The position numbers and the translations under genes are program-made. 50,180 bases of DNA from positions 1 through 50,180 of the forward strand of contig WJLX01000124.1 of NCBI GenBank assembly GCA_014728225.1, in the 5' to 3' direction. The notes under the pieces were generated by a model. That model was not told where the DNA came from and searched no databases. It saw only the letters and a list, made by a program, of their open reading frames with translations. The stretch's first letter is position 1; every line of letters begins with the position of its first letter. The DNA comes from Candidatus Coatesbacteria bacterium (GTDB lineage Bacteria > RBG-13-66-14). Positions 21,261 to 28,823 of the stretch are shown here, piece by piece.

Positions 21261-22550
21261 CTATTCCTCGAGCAGCTTGCGGCATTCCTCGGCCGCCGTT
21301 TCCAGCAGGTAGATGGTCTCGCGCAGATTGATGTTGCGGCGCTTGAGGCGCAGTTCGGTGCCGATGACCTCGAGGGTGATCGAGTGTTCGACGCCTTCGC
21401 CACTCTTGACCTCAACGGCGGCGGCCGCCGGCCGGGCGGTGGGGGCGGGCCGGGGTTCGGGAACCCTTTCTTCGGCGGGTTCGATAAACGGGGTTTCCTC
21501 TTCCGGCGAGGAGTCGAAGGCGGGAACGTCGGCGGCTGCGGGAGCCGTTTGGGGTTCGGGCTCGGCGTCGAAGCTGGGTACCTCGCTGGGTTTGACCGGT
21601 TCCTCGGGCAGCGCCGGTTCGGCGTCGAAGCTGGGCACGCTTTCCGTGGCGGCTGCAGGTGCCGCCTCGGGTTCGGGCTCGGCGTCGAAGCTGGGCACCT
21701 CGGCGGCGGGCTCGGCGGTTTCGTCGGGCGGCTCGGCGGCCGGGGCGGAGTCGAAGGCCGGAACGCTGAACTCCTCGGTTTCCTCTGAGGGTGGAGCGGC
21801 GGGTTCGGCGACCGGTTCTGCGGGCTCGCCGGGCACCTCGGCGGCGGGGGCGGAATCGAAGGCCGGGACGACGAACTCGTCCTCCCCCTCATCTCCCTCG
21901 GTGACGGCCGGTGCGGGTTCGGGTTCCGACGGTGCGGGTTCGGGTTCCGACGGTGCGGGTTCGGGTTCCGGCGGTGCGGGAGCGGGCTGTGGGACCGGCT
22001 CGGCGGCCGGGGCGGAGTCGAAGTCCGGGACGACGAACTCGTCGGTTTCGTCCGTGCTTTCCGCGGGCGGGGCGCTGGGTTCGGCGGCCGCGGGCTCTGG
22101 CGGGGCGGGGAGCGGGGGCTCATCGTCGACGGTCCGGGTGGCGTCGCCGAGGATCTCGTCCCAGATGCCCGAGGTGGGTTCATCGGGGGCGGGACCGGTG
22201 GACTCCTCGAGACTCGCCTCGGGGGTGGCGGGCCGGGGCTCGCCGGGAGGCGGCGCGGGTACCGGACGGGCTTCGCTCGCCGGCGGGGGCGTCGGGGTTG
22301 CGGCCGGTCGGCTCGACGGGGGCGGGGGTGGTGGCGGAGCGCCCGCACCGGAGCGGCTCGGCGGCGGGGGCGGCTTGGCGGCGCCCGCGGGCTTCGGCGG
22401 TGGGGGCGCGGCGTCCTTGTCGGTCGGGGTCTTCTCGGGGGCGTCCGGCGCCAGCTTGTTGAAATCCCCAAACTTGAGGCTGTCCTTGAGCTTGGCCGAA
22501 CGCTCGGCGTTGCGCCGTCGGATCTCCTCGATGTAGTTCTGGTCAACCAT
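21261..22550 (-). CDS. Disordered Pro/Ala/Glu-rich protein with a repeated VPxFDxxP motif
   Basis: A 429-residue protein of unknown family. An ordered basic N-terminus (NYIEEIRRRNAERSAKLKD) leads into poly-proline stretches and then a long acidic disordered region. That region carries seven near-copies of a short motif: VPDFDSAP, VPAFDSAP (twice), VPSFDAEP (three times) and VPAFDSSP, plus a WDEILGD segment. The last 60 residues (ITLEVIGTELRLKRRNINL, then RETIYLLETAAEECRKLLEE) look helical and folded. There is no signal peptide, so it is cytoplasmic. It sits between a membrane protein and mreB. A scaffold tethering many partners is inference. Confidence 0.75.
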   Translation of the reverse strand: MVDQNYIEEIRRRNAERSAKLKDSLKFGDFNKLAPDAPEKTPTDKDAAPPPPKPAGAAKPPPPPSRSGAGAPPPPPPPSSRPAATPTPPPASEARPVPAPPPGEPRPATPEASLEESTGPAPDEPTSGIWDEILGDATRTVDDEPPLPAPPEPAAAEPSAPPAESTDETDEFVVPDFDSAPAAEPVPQPAPAPPEPEPAPSEPEPAPSEPEPAPAVTEGDEGEDEFVVPAFDSAPAAEVPGEPAEPVAEPAAPPSEETEEFSVPAFDSAPAAEPPDETAEPAAEVPSFDAEPEPEAAPAAATESVPSFDAEPALPEEPVKPSEVPSFDAEPEPQTAPAAADVPAFDSSPEEETPFIEPAEERVPEPRPAPTARPAAAAVEVKSGEGVEHSITLEVIGTELRLKRRNINLRETIYLLETAAEECRKLLEE

Positions 22551-22596
22551 ATCCTGTCCTTGTTCGAATAGCTCTTGTTATCGGGCGCCGGATCCG

Positions 22597-23388
22597 CTAG
22601 ATGAAGACGAAGCCGCGAACGATCTTTTCCAGATCGCTTTTATAGATGTGGTATTCCTCGTAGGAGACCTCGCCGATCAGGGAGTAGACGAAGTCGTTTT
22701 TCACGTAGAAGGCCACCAAGCGCATGTCGGCCTGGGTTTCCCGGCTGTGGGTGACCTTGAGCAGGTAGTAGCTGCCCTTGAGGTCGCCGGAGTCCAGGGT
22801 CTCGATGGGCTGCCAGGTGTCGACATTGTAGGGATGATCGGGGTTGAGGGCGTAGGCGATTATCCGCTCGAAGGACTGTCGAGCGACCGTTTCGGCGACC
22901 CGGTTCTGGCCCTCGGGCAGCTTGAGCTTGCCGACACGGACGTTGACGACGTCACGGTCGGCGTCGAAGAGGGTCAATCGGGCGATCTCGCCGGCGTTGA
23001 GCCACATCTCGTCGGTGAAATCGTCGATGCGGTTGTAGCTCAGTTGGCCGCCGTGGATGAAATCCCAGTTGGTGTTGGGACGCAGGAGCTGGAAGCCCTC
23101 GGCGTAGTAGTTGATCAGGTTTTCGTCGATGTCCAGCTCGGCGGTGTCGACGGAGACCGGCGTCGTCGGGTTGTCCTCGGCCGGGGCGGCCTCTTCGTCG
23201 CCGTCACGGTCGAGGAAGAACACCAGCCAGACGACGACGGCCATCGCCGCGCCGAGGAGGATGATATGGGTGATCGAGCCGTATTTGGAGCCGCTGGAAC
23301 GACGGCGGAAACGCACCCGGGGTTCGCCGGGTTTGCGGTCCTCGACGATTTCAGCGTCGGACTGATCACGATCGCGGGGTGGCGTCAT
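22597..23388 (-). CDS. Single-pass membrane protein of unknown function
   Basis: About 263 residues from the ATG at 23388; an in-frame start at 23460 is possible, and no strong ribosome-binding site decides between them. A charged cytoplasmic N-terminus (RVRFRRRSSGSK) precedes one membrane helix (HIILLGAAMAVVVWLVFFL), so topology is N-in. The external part of about 200 residues has mixed alpha/beta character and ends ESDL-type helix KSDLEKIVRGFVFI. No family is recognised. First gene of the unit with the disordered protein and mreB, suggesting a link to the envelope or cell shape (inference). Confidence 0.7.
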   Translation of the reverse strand: MTPPRDRDQSDAEIVEDRKPGEPRVRFRRRSSGSKYGSITHIILLGAAMAVVVWLVFFLDRDGDEEAAPAEDNPTTPVSVDTAELDIDENLINYYAEGFQLLRPNTNWDFIHGGQLSYNRIDDFTDEMWLNAGEIARLTLFDADRDVVNVRVGKLKLPEGQNRVAETVARQSFERIIAYALNPDHPYNVDTWQPIETLDSGDLKGSYYLLKVTHSRETQADMRLVAFYVKNDFVYSLIGEVSYEEYHIYKSDLEKIVRGFVFI

Positions 23389-23641
23389 CGGTCGTTTGGT
23401 CCCTGTTCGGTTGGTTACTCGAGGTGTCAACGAGCCGGCGAGAAGGTTGGCCGTGCCCATTGGGGATGCACCACCCCCTGGGTGGGCGTCCTGGTTGAGC
23501 CCTCCCGGCGGCAGCGCTGTGGAGCTTCTCGCGCTGCGGGTCGGCTCGTTGGTTGGTCTGCCGATGCTCGTCGGCCCGACGCGACAACAAGGCGCTTGTT
23601 TCGGTCAGCTTCGTCGAGCAATGGTATTTATTATCATGGTT

Positions 23642-23684
23642 AACTTACCTGCATTCCCCTTAATTGTCAAGGGTTTTTGACAAT
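23642..23684 (-). promoter_or_regulatory. Promoter of the mreB unit with an overlapping inverted repeat
   Basis: On the minus strand, TTGACA (23665-23670), a 17-bp spacer and TAAGTT (23642-23647). The -35 box is one half of a perfect inverted repeat, ATTGTCAA (23663-23670) and TTGACAAT (23677-23684) with 6 bases between, a plausible operator. The region 23389-23994 otherwise contains only this leader and the promoter of the next gene. Confidence 0.55.
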
Positions 23685-23905
23685 ATCAACTACTCGGAAA
23701 GCCCGCTCACGGGCCCGGATAACAACAGCAACAGCTCGAGCCCCCGCCGTTGTTGCCAACAACCGGCCGGGCCGCTGATCGATTATCGTCCATTATGTCA
23801 AGGCGTTGCGCAATTGGCGTCCCCCCGAACACAGGGCGTCGACGGCGCGGTATCCGCCGCGCCGAACCGTCGCCGGCGGGCTCGAAGGGCCCCGGTCGGC
23901 ACGTC

Positions 23906-23934
23906 TTGACGCCGTCGCCGGACCCGGCTAGAAT
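23906..23934 (+). promoter_or_regulatory. Promoter of the TPR lipoprotein
   Basis: TTGACG (23906-23911), a 17-bp spacer and TAGAAT (23929-23934), about 60 bases before the GTG start. Confidence 0.75.
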
Positions 23935-23994
23935 ACCACCGAACGAACGACGCCCACCATCTCGACGGCCGATCACTACCACTCCGGGGGTTCC

Positions 23995-24666
23995 GTGTCG
24001 AAAACACTCGCCATCCCGTTGATCATCGCCTTATCGGGCACCGCCTGCTTTCTGGACTCCTCCGGCGGCAATACCGCTTCCTCCGCGCAAAGCGAAAAGG
24101 AAGACGGCGGTGTCAGCACCGTCGCCGACAGCGCAACCTCGGAGCTGGCCCGCCTGCTCGAGGCCGGCAACGAGGCCCTGGCCGCCGGCGACCTGCGCGC
24201 CGCCACCGATTACTACGAGGACGCCGAGGAACTGGCCCCCGAAGACCCCTTCGTCAAGAACAACCTCGGCCTGGTCTCGATGGAGAAGGGCTACTACTCC
24301 CTGGCCGCCAGCCACTTCCGCGAAGCCCTCGACCTGCTGCCCTACTACTACAAGGCCCATAACAATCTGGGCAACTGCTATTACCACATGGAGTACTACG
24401 ATCTGGCCCGCGACGCCTACGAAGAAGCGCTGCGGATCAAGCCCGACTACGCTTTGGCCCACTGGAACTACGCCATGTTGCTGGAGAAGACCGGCGAGGA
24501 GCTCGACGCCATCCGTCACTGGCAGCGCTATATCAGTCTGGCCGAAGGCGAGGGCGACGCCGCCTTCGCCCGGGACCGTATCGCCGCCCTGCGCGACAGC
24601 GCCGAAAACGGCGGCGATGTGGGCGCCAGCGCCGAAGAGCTCGAAGCCGGTTACGACATCGACTAA
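23995..24666 (+). CDS. TPR-repeat lipoprotein
   Basis: A 223-residue lipoprotein from GTG. The lipobox ends at Cys18 (LSGTAC), followed by a Ser/Gly/Glu linker. From about residue 52, three to four tetratricopeptide repeats are readable (ALAAGDLRAATDYYEDAEELAPEDP; MEKGYYSLAASHFREALDLLP; HMEYYDLARDAYEEALRIKPDY; GEELDAIRHWQRYISLAE, each shown in part). TPRs bind peptides or proteins, so a periplasmic or outer-membrane scaffolding role is likely. It has its own promoter. The gene that follows is also a lipoprotein. Confidence 0.85.
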   Translation: MSKTLAIPLIIALSGTACFLDSSGGNTASSAQSEKEDGGVSTVADSATSELARLLEAGNEALAAGDLRAATDYYEDAEELAPEDPFVKNNLGLVSMEKGYYSLAASHFREALDLLPYYYKAHNNLGNCYYHMEYYDLARDAYEEALRIKPDYALAHWNYAMLLEKTGEELDAIRHWQRYISLAEGEGDAAFARDRIAALRDSAENGGDVGASAEELEAGYDID

Positions 24667-24794
24667 CCCCGCGCGGGGTTCCAAACCGGCGCCGCGCGGC
24701 GCGATCGACGTTGTTACTCCGCAGCACGGGTTTCGCTTACCGGCAACGGGCTTCTATGCCGAAGACAAGTTCGACGAAAGACCAGCGACCCCCC

Positions 24795-25484
24795 ATGCCG
24801 ATACGCCGCCCAGCTTTGCCCCCCGTCATCCTCCTAGTCTGTCTGGCGGGCTGCCGGACCGCGGAGAACAGCGTCGAGGTCGTCGCCCTGCCGCCGCGGG
24901 CGCCCCTGGGCGACCGTCCGGCAGCGCTGGACATCGCGGCCGGCGAAGCCGTCGAAGTCCGCGGTCCCTGCAGCGATACGGGAGCCCTGAGCTATCTCGA
25001 GGTTTTTCTACCCGCCGACGACGGTGTCTACCGCAACGTCTACTATCTCACCGAGCGCCGACCGGACCTCGACGGCGAGCTGCTGTGCTTGCACGGCGCC
25101 GTCGTCGTCGAGACCGACGTCTACGGCTACGCCCTGAAGCTGGACGGCGGAACCGTCGAGGTCCTGGACATCCAACCGCCGCGTCCCCTTCTGCCGCCGG
25201 CGGCCCTGAGCGACCTGGCCGGCGTGGACCTGGACCCCCTCTCCAAGCATCCCGAACACAACGGTGATTACCGGCCGACTGCGGCCGAGCTGGCCGAGCT
25301 GGCCTGGGAGGCCGTCGATTACGAACCGGCGACGGGACGGTGGTTGTTACGTTCCCAACGGCTGCCCCTGCCGCCCTTCGCCGATCCGCAACTCGAGCGC
25401 TGGCTGACGGTCTTCGCCCTGGTGGACGCCGATGGAGCGCCGCTCCAGCTCTGGGTCGGCGTCCGCGGCAGCTTCGCCGAATGA
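24795..25484 (+). CDS. Hypothetical lipoprotein
   Basis: A 229-residue protein. The start at 24795 gives a clean signal peptide with lipobox Cys20 (LLVCLAGC); the open frame continues upstream but would place a basic tail before the signal. The mature part is beta-rich with no recognised family (AAGEAVEVRGPC, TDVYGYALKLDGGTVEV, LSDLAGVDLDP). Its stop TGA overlaps the next ATG by four bases, so it is coupled to the PHP-type protein. Function unknown. Confidence 0.65.
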   Translation: MPIRRPALPPVILLVCLAGCRTAENSVEVVALPPRAPLGDRPAALDIAAGEAVEVRGPCSDTGALSYLEVFLPADDGVYRNVYYLTERRPDLDGELLCLHGAVVVETDVYGYALKLDGGTVEVLDIQPPRPLLPPAALSDLAGVDLDPLSKHPEHNGDYRPTAAELAELAWEAVDYEPATGRWLLRSQRLPLPPFADPQLERWLTVFALVDADGAPLQLWVGVRGSFAE

Positions 25485-26779
25485 ACCCGCCGCCGACAGC
25501 CCCCTCCGCCGAACGCAACGCCCGGGAGAAACCGCCCCTGCTGCGCCGCCTGGGCGGCCTCGTCGGCGGTTTTTGGCATAAGCTGAAGGGCCGCGAAGCC
25601 CGTCGTCTGCTCAGGGACGTCATCCTGGCCCTGGTCGCCGCCTTCACCCTGTTCTCGCTCTACAACCTGCGGGTCCAGTTCCCGCGGAGCCGTTTCGCCG
25701 TCTATCCCCGGCTGGGCGGGTATTTCGCCTACCGGGGCTGTCTGTGCGCCCATTCGGACTATGGCGAGGGGCGGTCCTCCTACAGCCGGATCGCCCGCTA
25801 CGCCGATGAGGCCGGGCTGGATTTCGTCGTCGTCACCGACGAGAACACCATGGAAGCCCGCATGGACGGCAAGGTCGGCAGCTACGGTGATTTCTTCGTC
25901 TTCTGCGGTGCCGAGCTGAGCCGTCCCGAGGGGCGGATGTGGTTCCTTGGGCCCCGGGACATGCCGACGAACAACGATCTCAACGGCGCCACCTCGACGC
26001 TGTTGGCCCGCCTGGACGAGCACCTGACCGTGATCGCCATGCCCCAGGACCCCCGGGAGCCCTGGACCGATCTTTCCCTGGCCGGCTTCGACGCCCTCGA
26101 AGTGGTCAACCTGACGAGCCTCTGGCGCACCGCCGACCCCTGGAACTGGATCCAGGCGGCCAGCGCCAACCTGTTCGACGGTCCGGGCTCCCTGGCCCGG
26201 CTGGGCATCGACCGCGCCCCCTTCCTGCTCTGGGACCGGCTGACCGCCGAGCGCCCCGTCGTCGGCCTGAGCTCCGTCGACGTCCGCGGCCGGACCAAGG
26301 TGATCGGCGACTGGTACATCAAGACGCCGAGCTACGAGGACGCCTTCCGCACCCTGCAGACCTACGTGCTGCTACCCCAGCGCTTGCCCCGCAACCCCAA
26401 CAAGGCTTTCGACGAGCTGACCGCCGCCCTCGAAGCCGGACACTGCTTCGGCTGCCTGGCGCCGATCGGCGACGGCGCCGGCTTCCGCTTCACCGCCTCC
26501 CAGGGCGAAGCCTTCGCCATCATGGGCGACGAGCTGACCATCGATCCCCTGCGCGGCGAGCCGGTAAACCTGGAAGCCTACTGCCCACCCCGGGACGGCG
26601 TCTATCTGCTGCTCTACCGCGACGGTGAGATTATCCGCCGCGTCGAGGACCGCCGCTTAAGCCATCTGACCAGCCAGCCCGGCGTCTACCGCATCGAGGC
26701 CTGGGTGACCTCGCCCAGCCTGCCCTTCGGACACGTCCAGCGCCTCTGGCTCTACTCCAATCCGATCTATCTGCGCTGA
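25481..26779 (+). CDS. Membrane-anchored PHP-domain-like protein (CehA/McbA type)
   Basis: A 432-residue protein. Basic N-terminus, one membrane helix (VILALVAAFTLFSLYNL) and then a PHP-like region: CAHSDYGEGRSS, IARYADEAGLDFVVVTDENT and CGAELS, arranged as in CehA/McbA-type metallohydrolases. The usual TDH is TDE here, and the first His-x-His is reduced to AHSD, so metal binding may be altered or lost. The C-terminal beta domain (GVYLLLYRDGEIIRR, PGVYRIEAWV, ending SNPIYLR) is typical of the family. The catalytic half faces outward if the helix is a signal anchor. Its substrate is unknown. The start overlaps the preceding lipoprotein stop (ATGA). Confidence 0.75.
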   Translation: MNPPPTAPSAERNAREKPPLLRRLGGLVGGFWHKLKGREARRLLRDVILALVAAFTLFSLYNLRVQFPRSRFAVYPRLGGYFAYRGCLCAHSDYGEGRSSYSRIARYADEAGLDFVVVTDENTMEARMDGKVGSYGDFFVFCGAELSRPEGRMWFLGPRDMPTNNDLNGATSTLLARLDEHLTVIAMPQDPREPWTDLSLAGFDALEVVNLTSLWRTADPWNWIQAASANLFDGPGSLARLGIDRAPFLLWDRLTAERPVVGLSSVDVRGRTKVIGDWYIKTPSYEDAFRTLQTYVLLPQRLPRNPNKAFDELTAALEAGHCFGCLAPIGDGAGFRFTASQGEAFAIMGDELTIDPLRGEPVNLEAYCPPRDGVYLLLYRDGEIIRRVEDRRLSHLTSQPGVYRIEAWVTSPSLPFGHVQRLWLYSNPIYLR

Positions 26780-26780
26780 G

Positions 26781-26967
26781 CCGCCCGCCCCCTGAAAACG
26801 ACCACAGCAGCTATCAACGTGGCCGCGACCGGAACTGGCACGGTTTTTGCGGAGGCGGCCCGTTGTCATCGGTTCAACGGTCGCCGAGGTGCAAAAACCG
26901 TGCCAGTTCCGGTCGCATCAAGTCGAAGAGCGCGGTTCTCGGCTGGTCGTTTTCAGGGGGCGGGCGG
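26781..26967. repeat. Long nested palindromic element, copy L4
   Basis: Perfect 24-bp outer arms (26781-26804 and 26944-26967), with CCCCTGAAAACGACC, enclose perfect 26-bp inner arms (26825-26850 and 26891-26916) with GGCACGGTTTTTGC. Plus orientation. It starts two bases after the PHP gene stop and lies upstream of hemW. The remaining 166 bases to hemW show nothing clear. Confidence 0.9.
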
Positions 26968-27133
26968 TGGTGGGGACCGTAGAGGTCTTGACTCGCCACA
27001 CGCTGGTTGAAGGTCTGAAATCAGTCGCTGGTGTGATATCGACCGGCCAACCCAATTCGACCATTCCAGGCCGCTGGCGGTTAGCGACCCAGAACTGTTG
27101 TCTTTCAAAATCCCGGTCGTCAGTGGAACGATC

Positions 27134-28261
27134 ATGACCCGACGCTTCGGTATCTACCTCCATGTGCCCCTCTGCCGGCGGCGCTGTCGCTACTGCGACT
27201 TCTGCAGCCGTACCGTCGACGATCAAGCGCTGATCGACCGGGTGGCCGAGGCGCTGTCGATCCAGGTATCACGGGCCGAACCGTTGTTCGGCAACACCTT
27301 GTACATCGGCGGCGGCACCCCCAACCTGCTGTCCGCCGCGGCGCTGATGGACCTGATCGCCCGCACGCGGGAGCGCTTCGACCTGCCGACGGGGGCCGAG
27401 GTGAGCTGCGAGGCCAACCCGGCGGCCAACCGCGATCCCGGCTATCTGGCGGCGCTGGTACGCTCCGGCCTGACCCGGCTCTCCGTCGGCTTCCAGTCCT
27501 TCGACGACGCCGAGCTGCGCCTCCTCGGCCGCCTGCACGACGCCGGGGCAACGGACATCTTCGGCAACGCCCGCCGGGCCGGCGTCGAGTCCCTGTCCGT
27601 CGACCTGCTCTACGGCCTGCCCGGACAGCGGCCGGCGACCTTTCGGCGCTCCCTGGAGCGAGCCCTCGCCCTGGACGTCGACCACCTGTCCCTCTACGCC
27701 CTCAAGCTGGAGCCCGGAACGGACCTGGCCGCCGCCGTAGAGCGCGGTGAGCTCCCGGCGCCGGATCCCGACGCCGCCGCCGACTGCTATGAAACGGCCC
27801 TCGAAGTCCTCGACGACGCCGGCTACCGGCAGTACGAGATCTCCAACTTCGCCCGGCCGGGTCGGCGCTGCCGTCACAACGAACACTACTGGCGCGCCGG
27901 GCCCTTCATCGGCCTGGGGCCTTCGGCCATCGGCGACGACGGTGAACGGCGGCGGCGGGTGACCGACGACGTCGCGGCCTGGCTGGCGGCTGTCGAGACC
28001 GGCGCCGAACCGGCGGTCGAACTCGAGACACCGAGGGAAAGTGAGCGCCGGATCGAATTCGCCATGCTGGCCCTGCGCACCCGGGAGGGCCTGTCGCGAG
28101 CGACCTTCCGACGCCGCTTCGGCCTCGAGGTCGAGGCGGCCTTTCCCGGGTTGACGCCCCACCTGGAGGCCGGAGCCCTCGAGGAGGTCGGGGACTCCCT
28201 GCGCCTGGCGCGGGCGAGCCAGCTCGTCGCCGACCGCATCCTGGCCGACTTGTTCAACTGA
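27134..28261 (+). CDS. hemW: Radical SAM protein HemW (heme chaperone-like, formerly HemN-like)
   Basis: A 375-residue cytoplasmic protein. The N-terminal GIYLHVPLCRRRCRYCDFC holds the CxxxCxxC iron-sulfur site plus the extra nearby Cys typical of HemW/HemN. It is followed by LYIGGGTPNLL, EANPAA, RLSVGFQSFDDAELRLLGR and SVDLLYGLPGQ, and later QYEISNFARPG, CRHNEHYWR and IGLGPSA. HemW is thought to deliver heme to acceptors. The ATG at 27134 aligns with the usual family start, and an upstream in-frame TTG at 27098 is less likely. The nearby Sec cytochrome (17 kb away) shows the cell makes c-type hemes. Confidence 0.93.
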   Translation: MTRRFGIYLHVPLCRRRCRYCDFCSRTVDDQALIDRVAEALSIQVSRAEPLFGNTLYIGGGTPNLLSAAALMDLIARTRERFDLPTGAEVSCEANPAANRDPGYLAALVRSGLTRLSVGFQSFDDAELRLLGRLHDAGATDIFGNARRAGVESLSVDLLYGLPGQRPATFRRSLERALALDVDHLSLYALKLEPGTDLAAAVERGELPAPDPDAAADCYETALEVLDDAGYRQYEISNFARPGRRCRHNEHYWRAGPFIGLGPSAIGDDGERRRRVTDDVAAWLAAVETGAEPAVELETPRESERRIEFAMLALRTREGLSRATFRRRFGLEVEAAFPGLTPHLEAGALEEVGDSLRLARASQLVADRILADLFN

Positions 28262-28366
28262 GGGCGACCGCGGGAGCGGGGCGCCGCCGGACCAGGAACC
28301 TGACCATGAGCCGGACCAGGCCGGTACCAAGCCCGGATGCAAGCGGCTGAAGACAAGCCTAATCCA

Positions 28367-28395
28367 TTGACAGTGTAACCTTTTGGCGATATACT
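28367..28395 (+). promoter_or_regulatory. Strong sigma-70 promoter driving the tandem-repeat leader
   Basis: A consensus TTGACA (28367-28372), a 17-bp spacer and TATACT (28390-28395). The transcript would start near 28402, at or beside an ATG that opens a 15-codon frame (28402-28449, TAG stop). It then runs through the tandem repeats for about 420 bases before the propeller gene. Confidence 0.85.
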
Positions 28396-28450
28396 CCCTA
28401 CATGGATACACAGGCCCCGTCGGGGCCGCCGACAGCCCTACAGCGGTAGA

Positions 28451-28731
28451 GGCCTCAACGGACGCGGGAGGGCCTGAAACCCGCATCTCTGCAGCGGTCG
28501 TGCGCGGATCATGCGGGGGGCAGACGGGTTAGTGGCCTCAGCGGACGCGGGAGGGCCTGAACCCCGCATCTCTGCAGCGGTCGTGCGCGAATCATGCGCG
28601 GATCATGCAGGGGTCAGACGGGTTAGAAACCTCACCGGACGCGGGAGGGCCTGAAACCCGCATCTCTGCAGCGGTCGTGCGCGGATCATGCGGGGGTCAG
28701 ACGGGTTAGTGGCCTCAGCGGACGCGGGGAG
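28451..28731 (+). repeat. Transcribed tandem repeat, 3.2 units of about 83 bp
   Basis: Units begin at 28451, 28534 and 28628, with a partial fourth at 28711. Units 1 and 3 are 83 bases; unit 2 is 94 because an 11-base segment around GCGCGGATCATGC is duplicated. Each unit has CCCGCAT and ATGCGGG that can pair across about 24 bases, and AACCCG and CGGGTT that could pair instead. The array lies between a strong promoter and the propeller gene. It could be a structured leader or a small RNA. Confidence 0.85.
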
Positions 28732-28823
28732 GAAATTTGACTAGTTCGAGGATGCCGGTCTACGATGCTCGAGGTAATCGGGAACCGTCCGCCCGCCGGC
28801 GGGCGCGGACCACGGGGTGAGCG

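Noticed and set aside
21212-22546. Pro/Arg/Ser-rich frame overlapping the VPxFDxxP protein gene
   Set aside because: Out-of-frame reading of the repetitive gene; the chosen frame has the ordered ends, start signal and regular motif.
28451-28731. CRISPR array
   Set aside because: Whole 83-bp units repeat head to tail with no unique spacers and no cas genes nearby.
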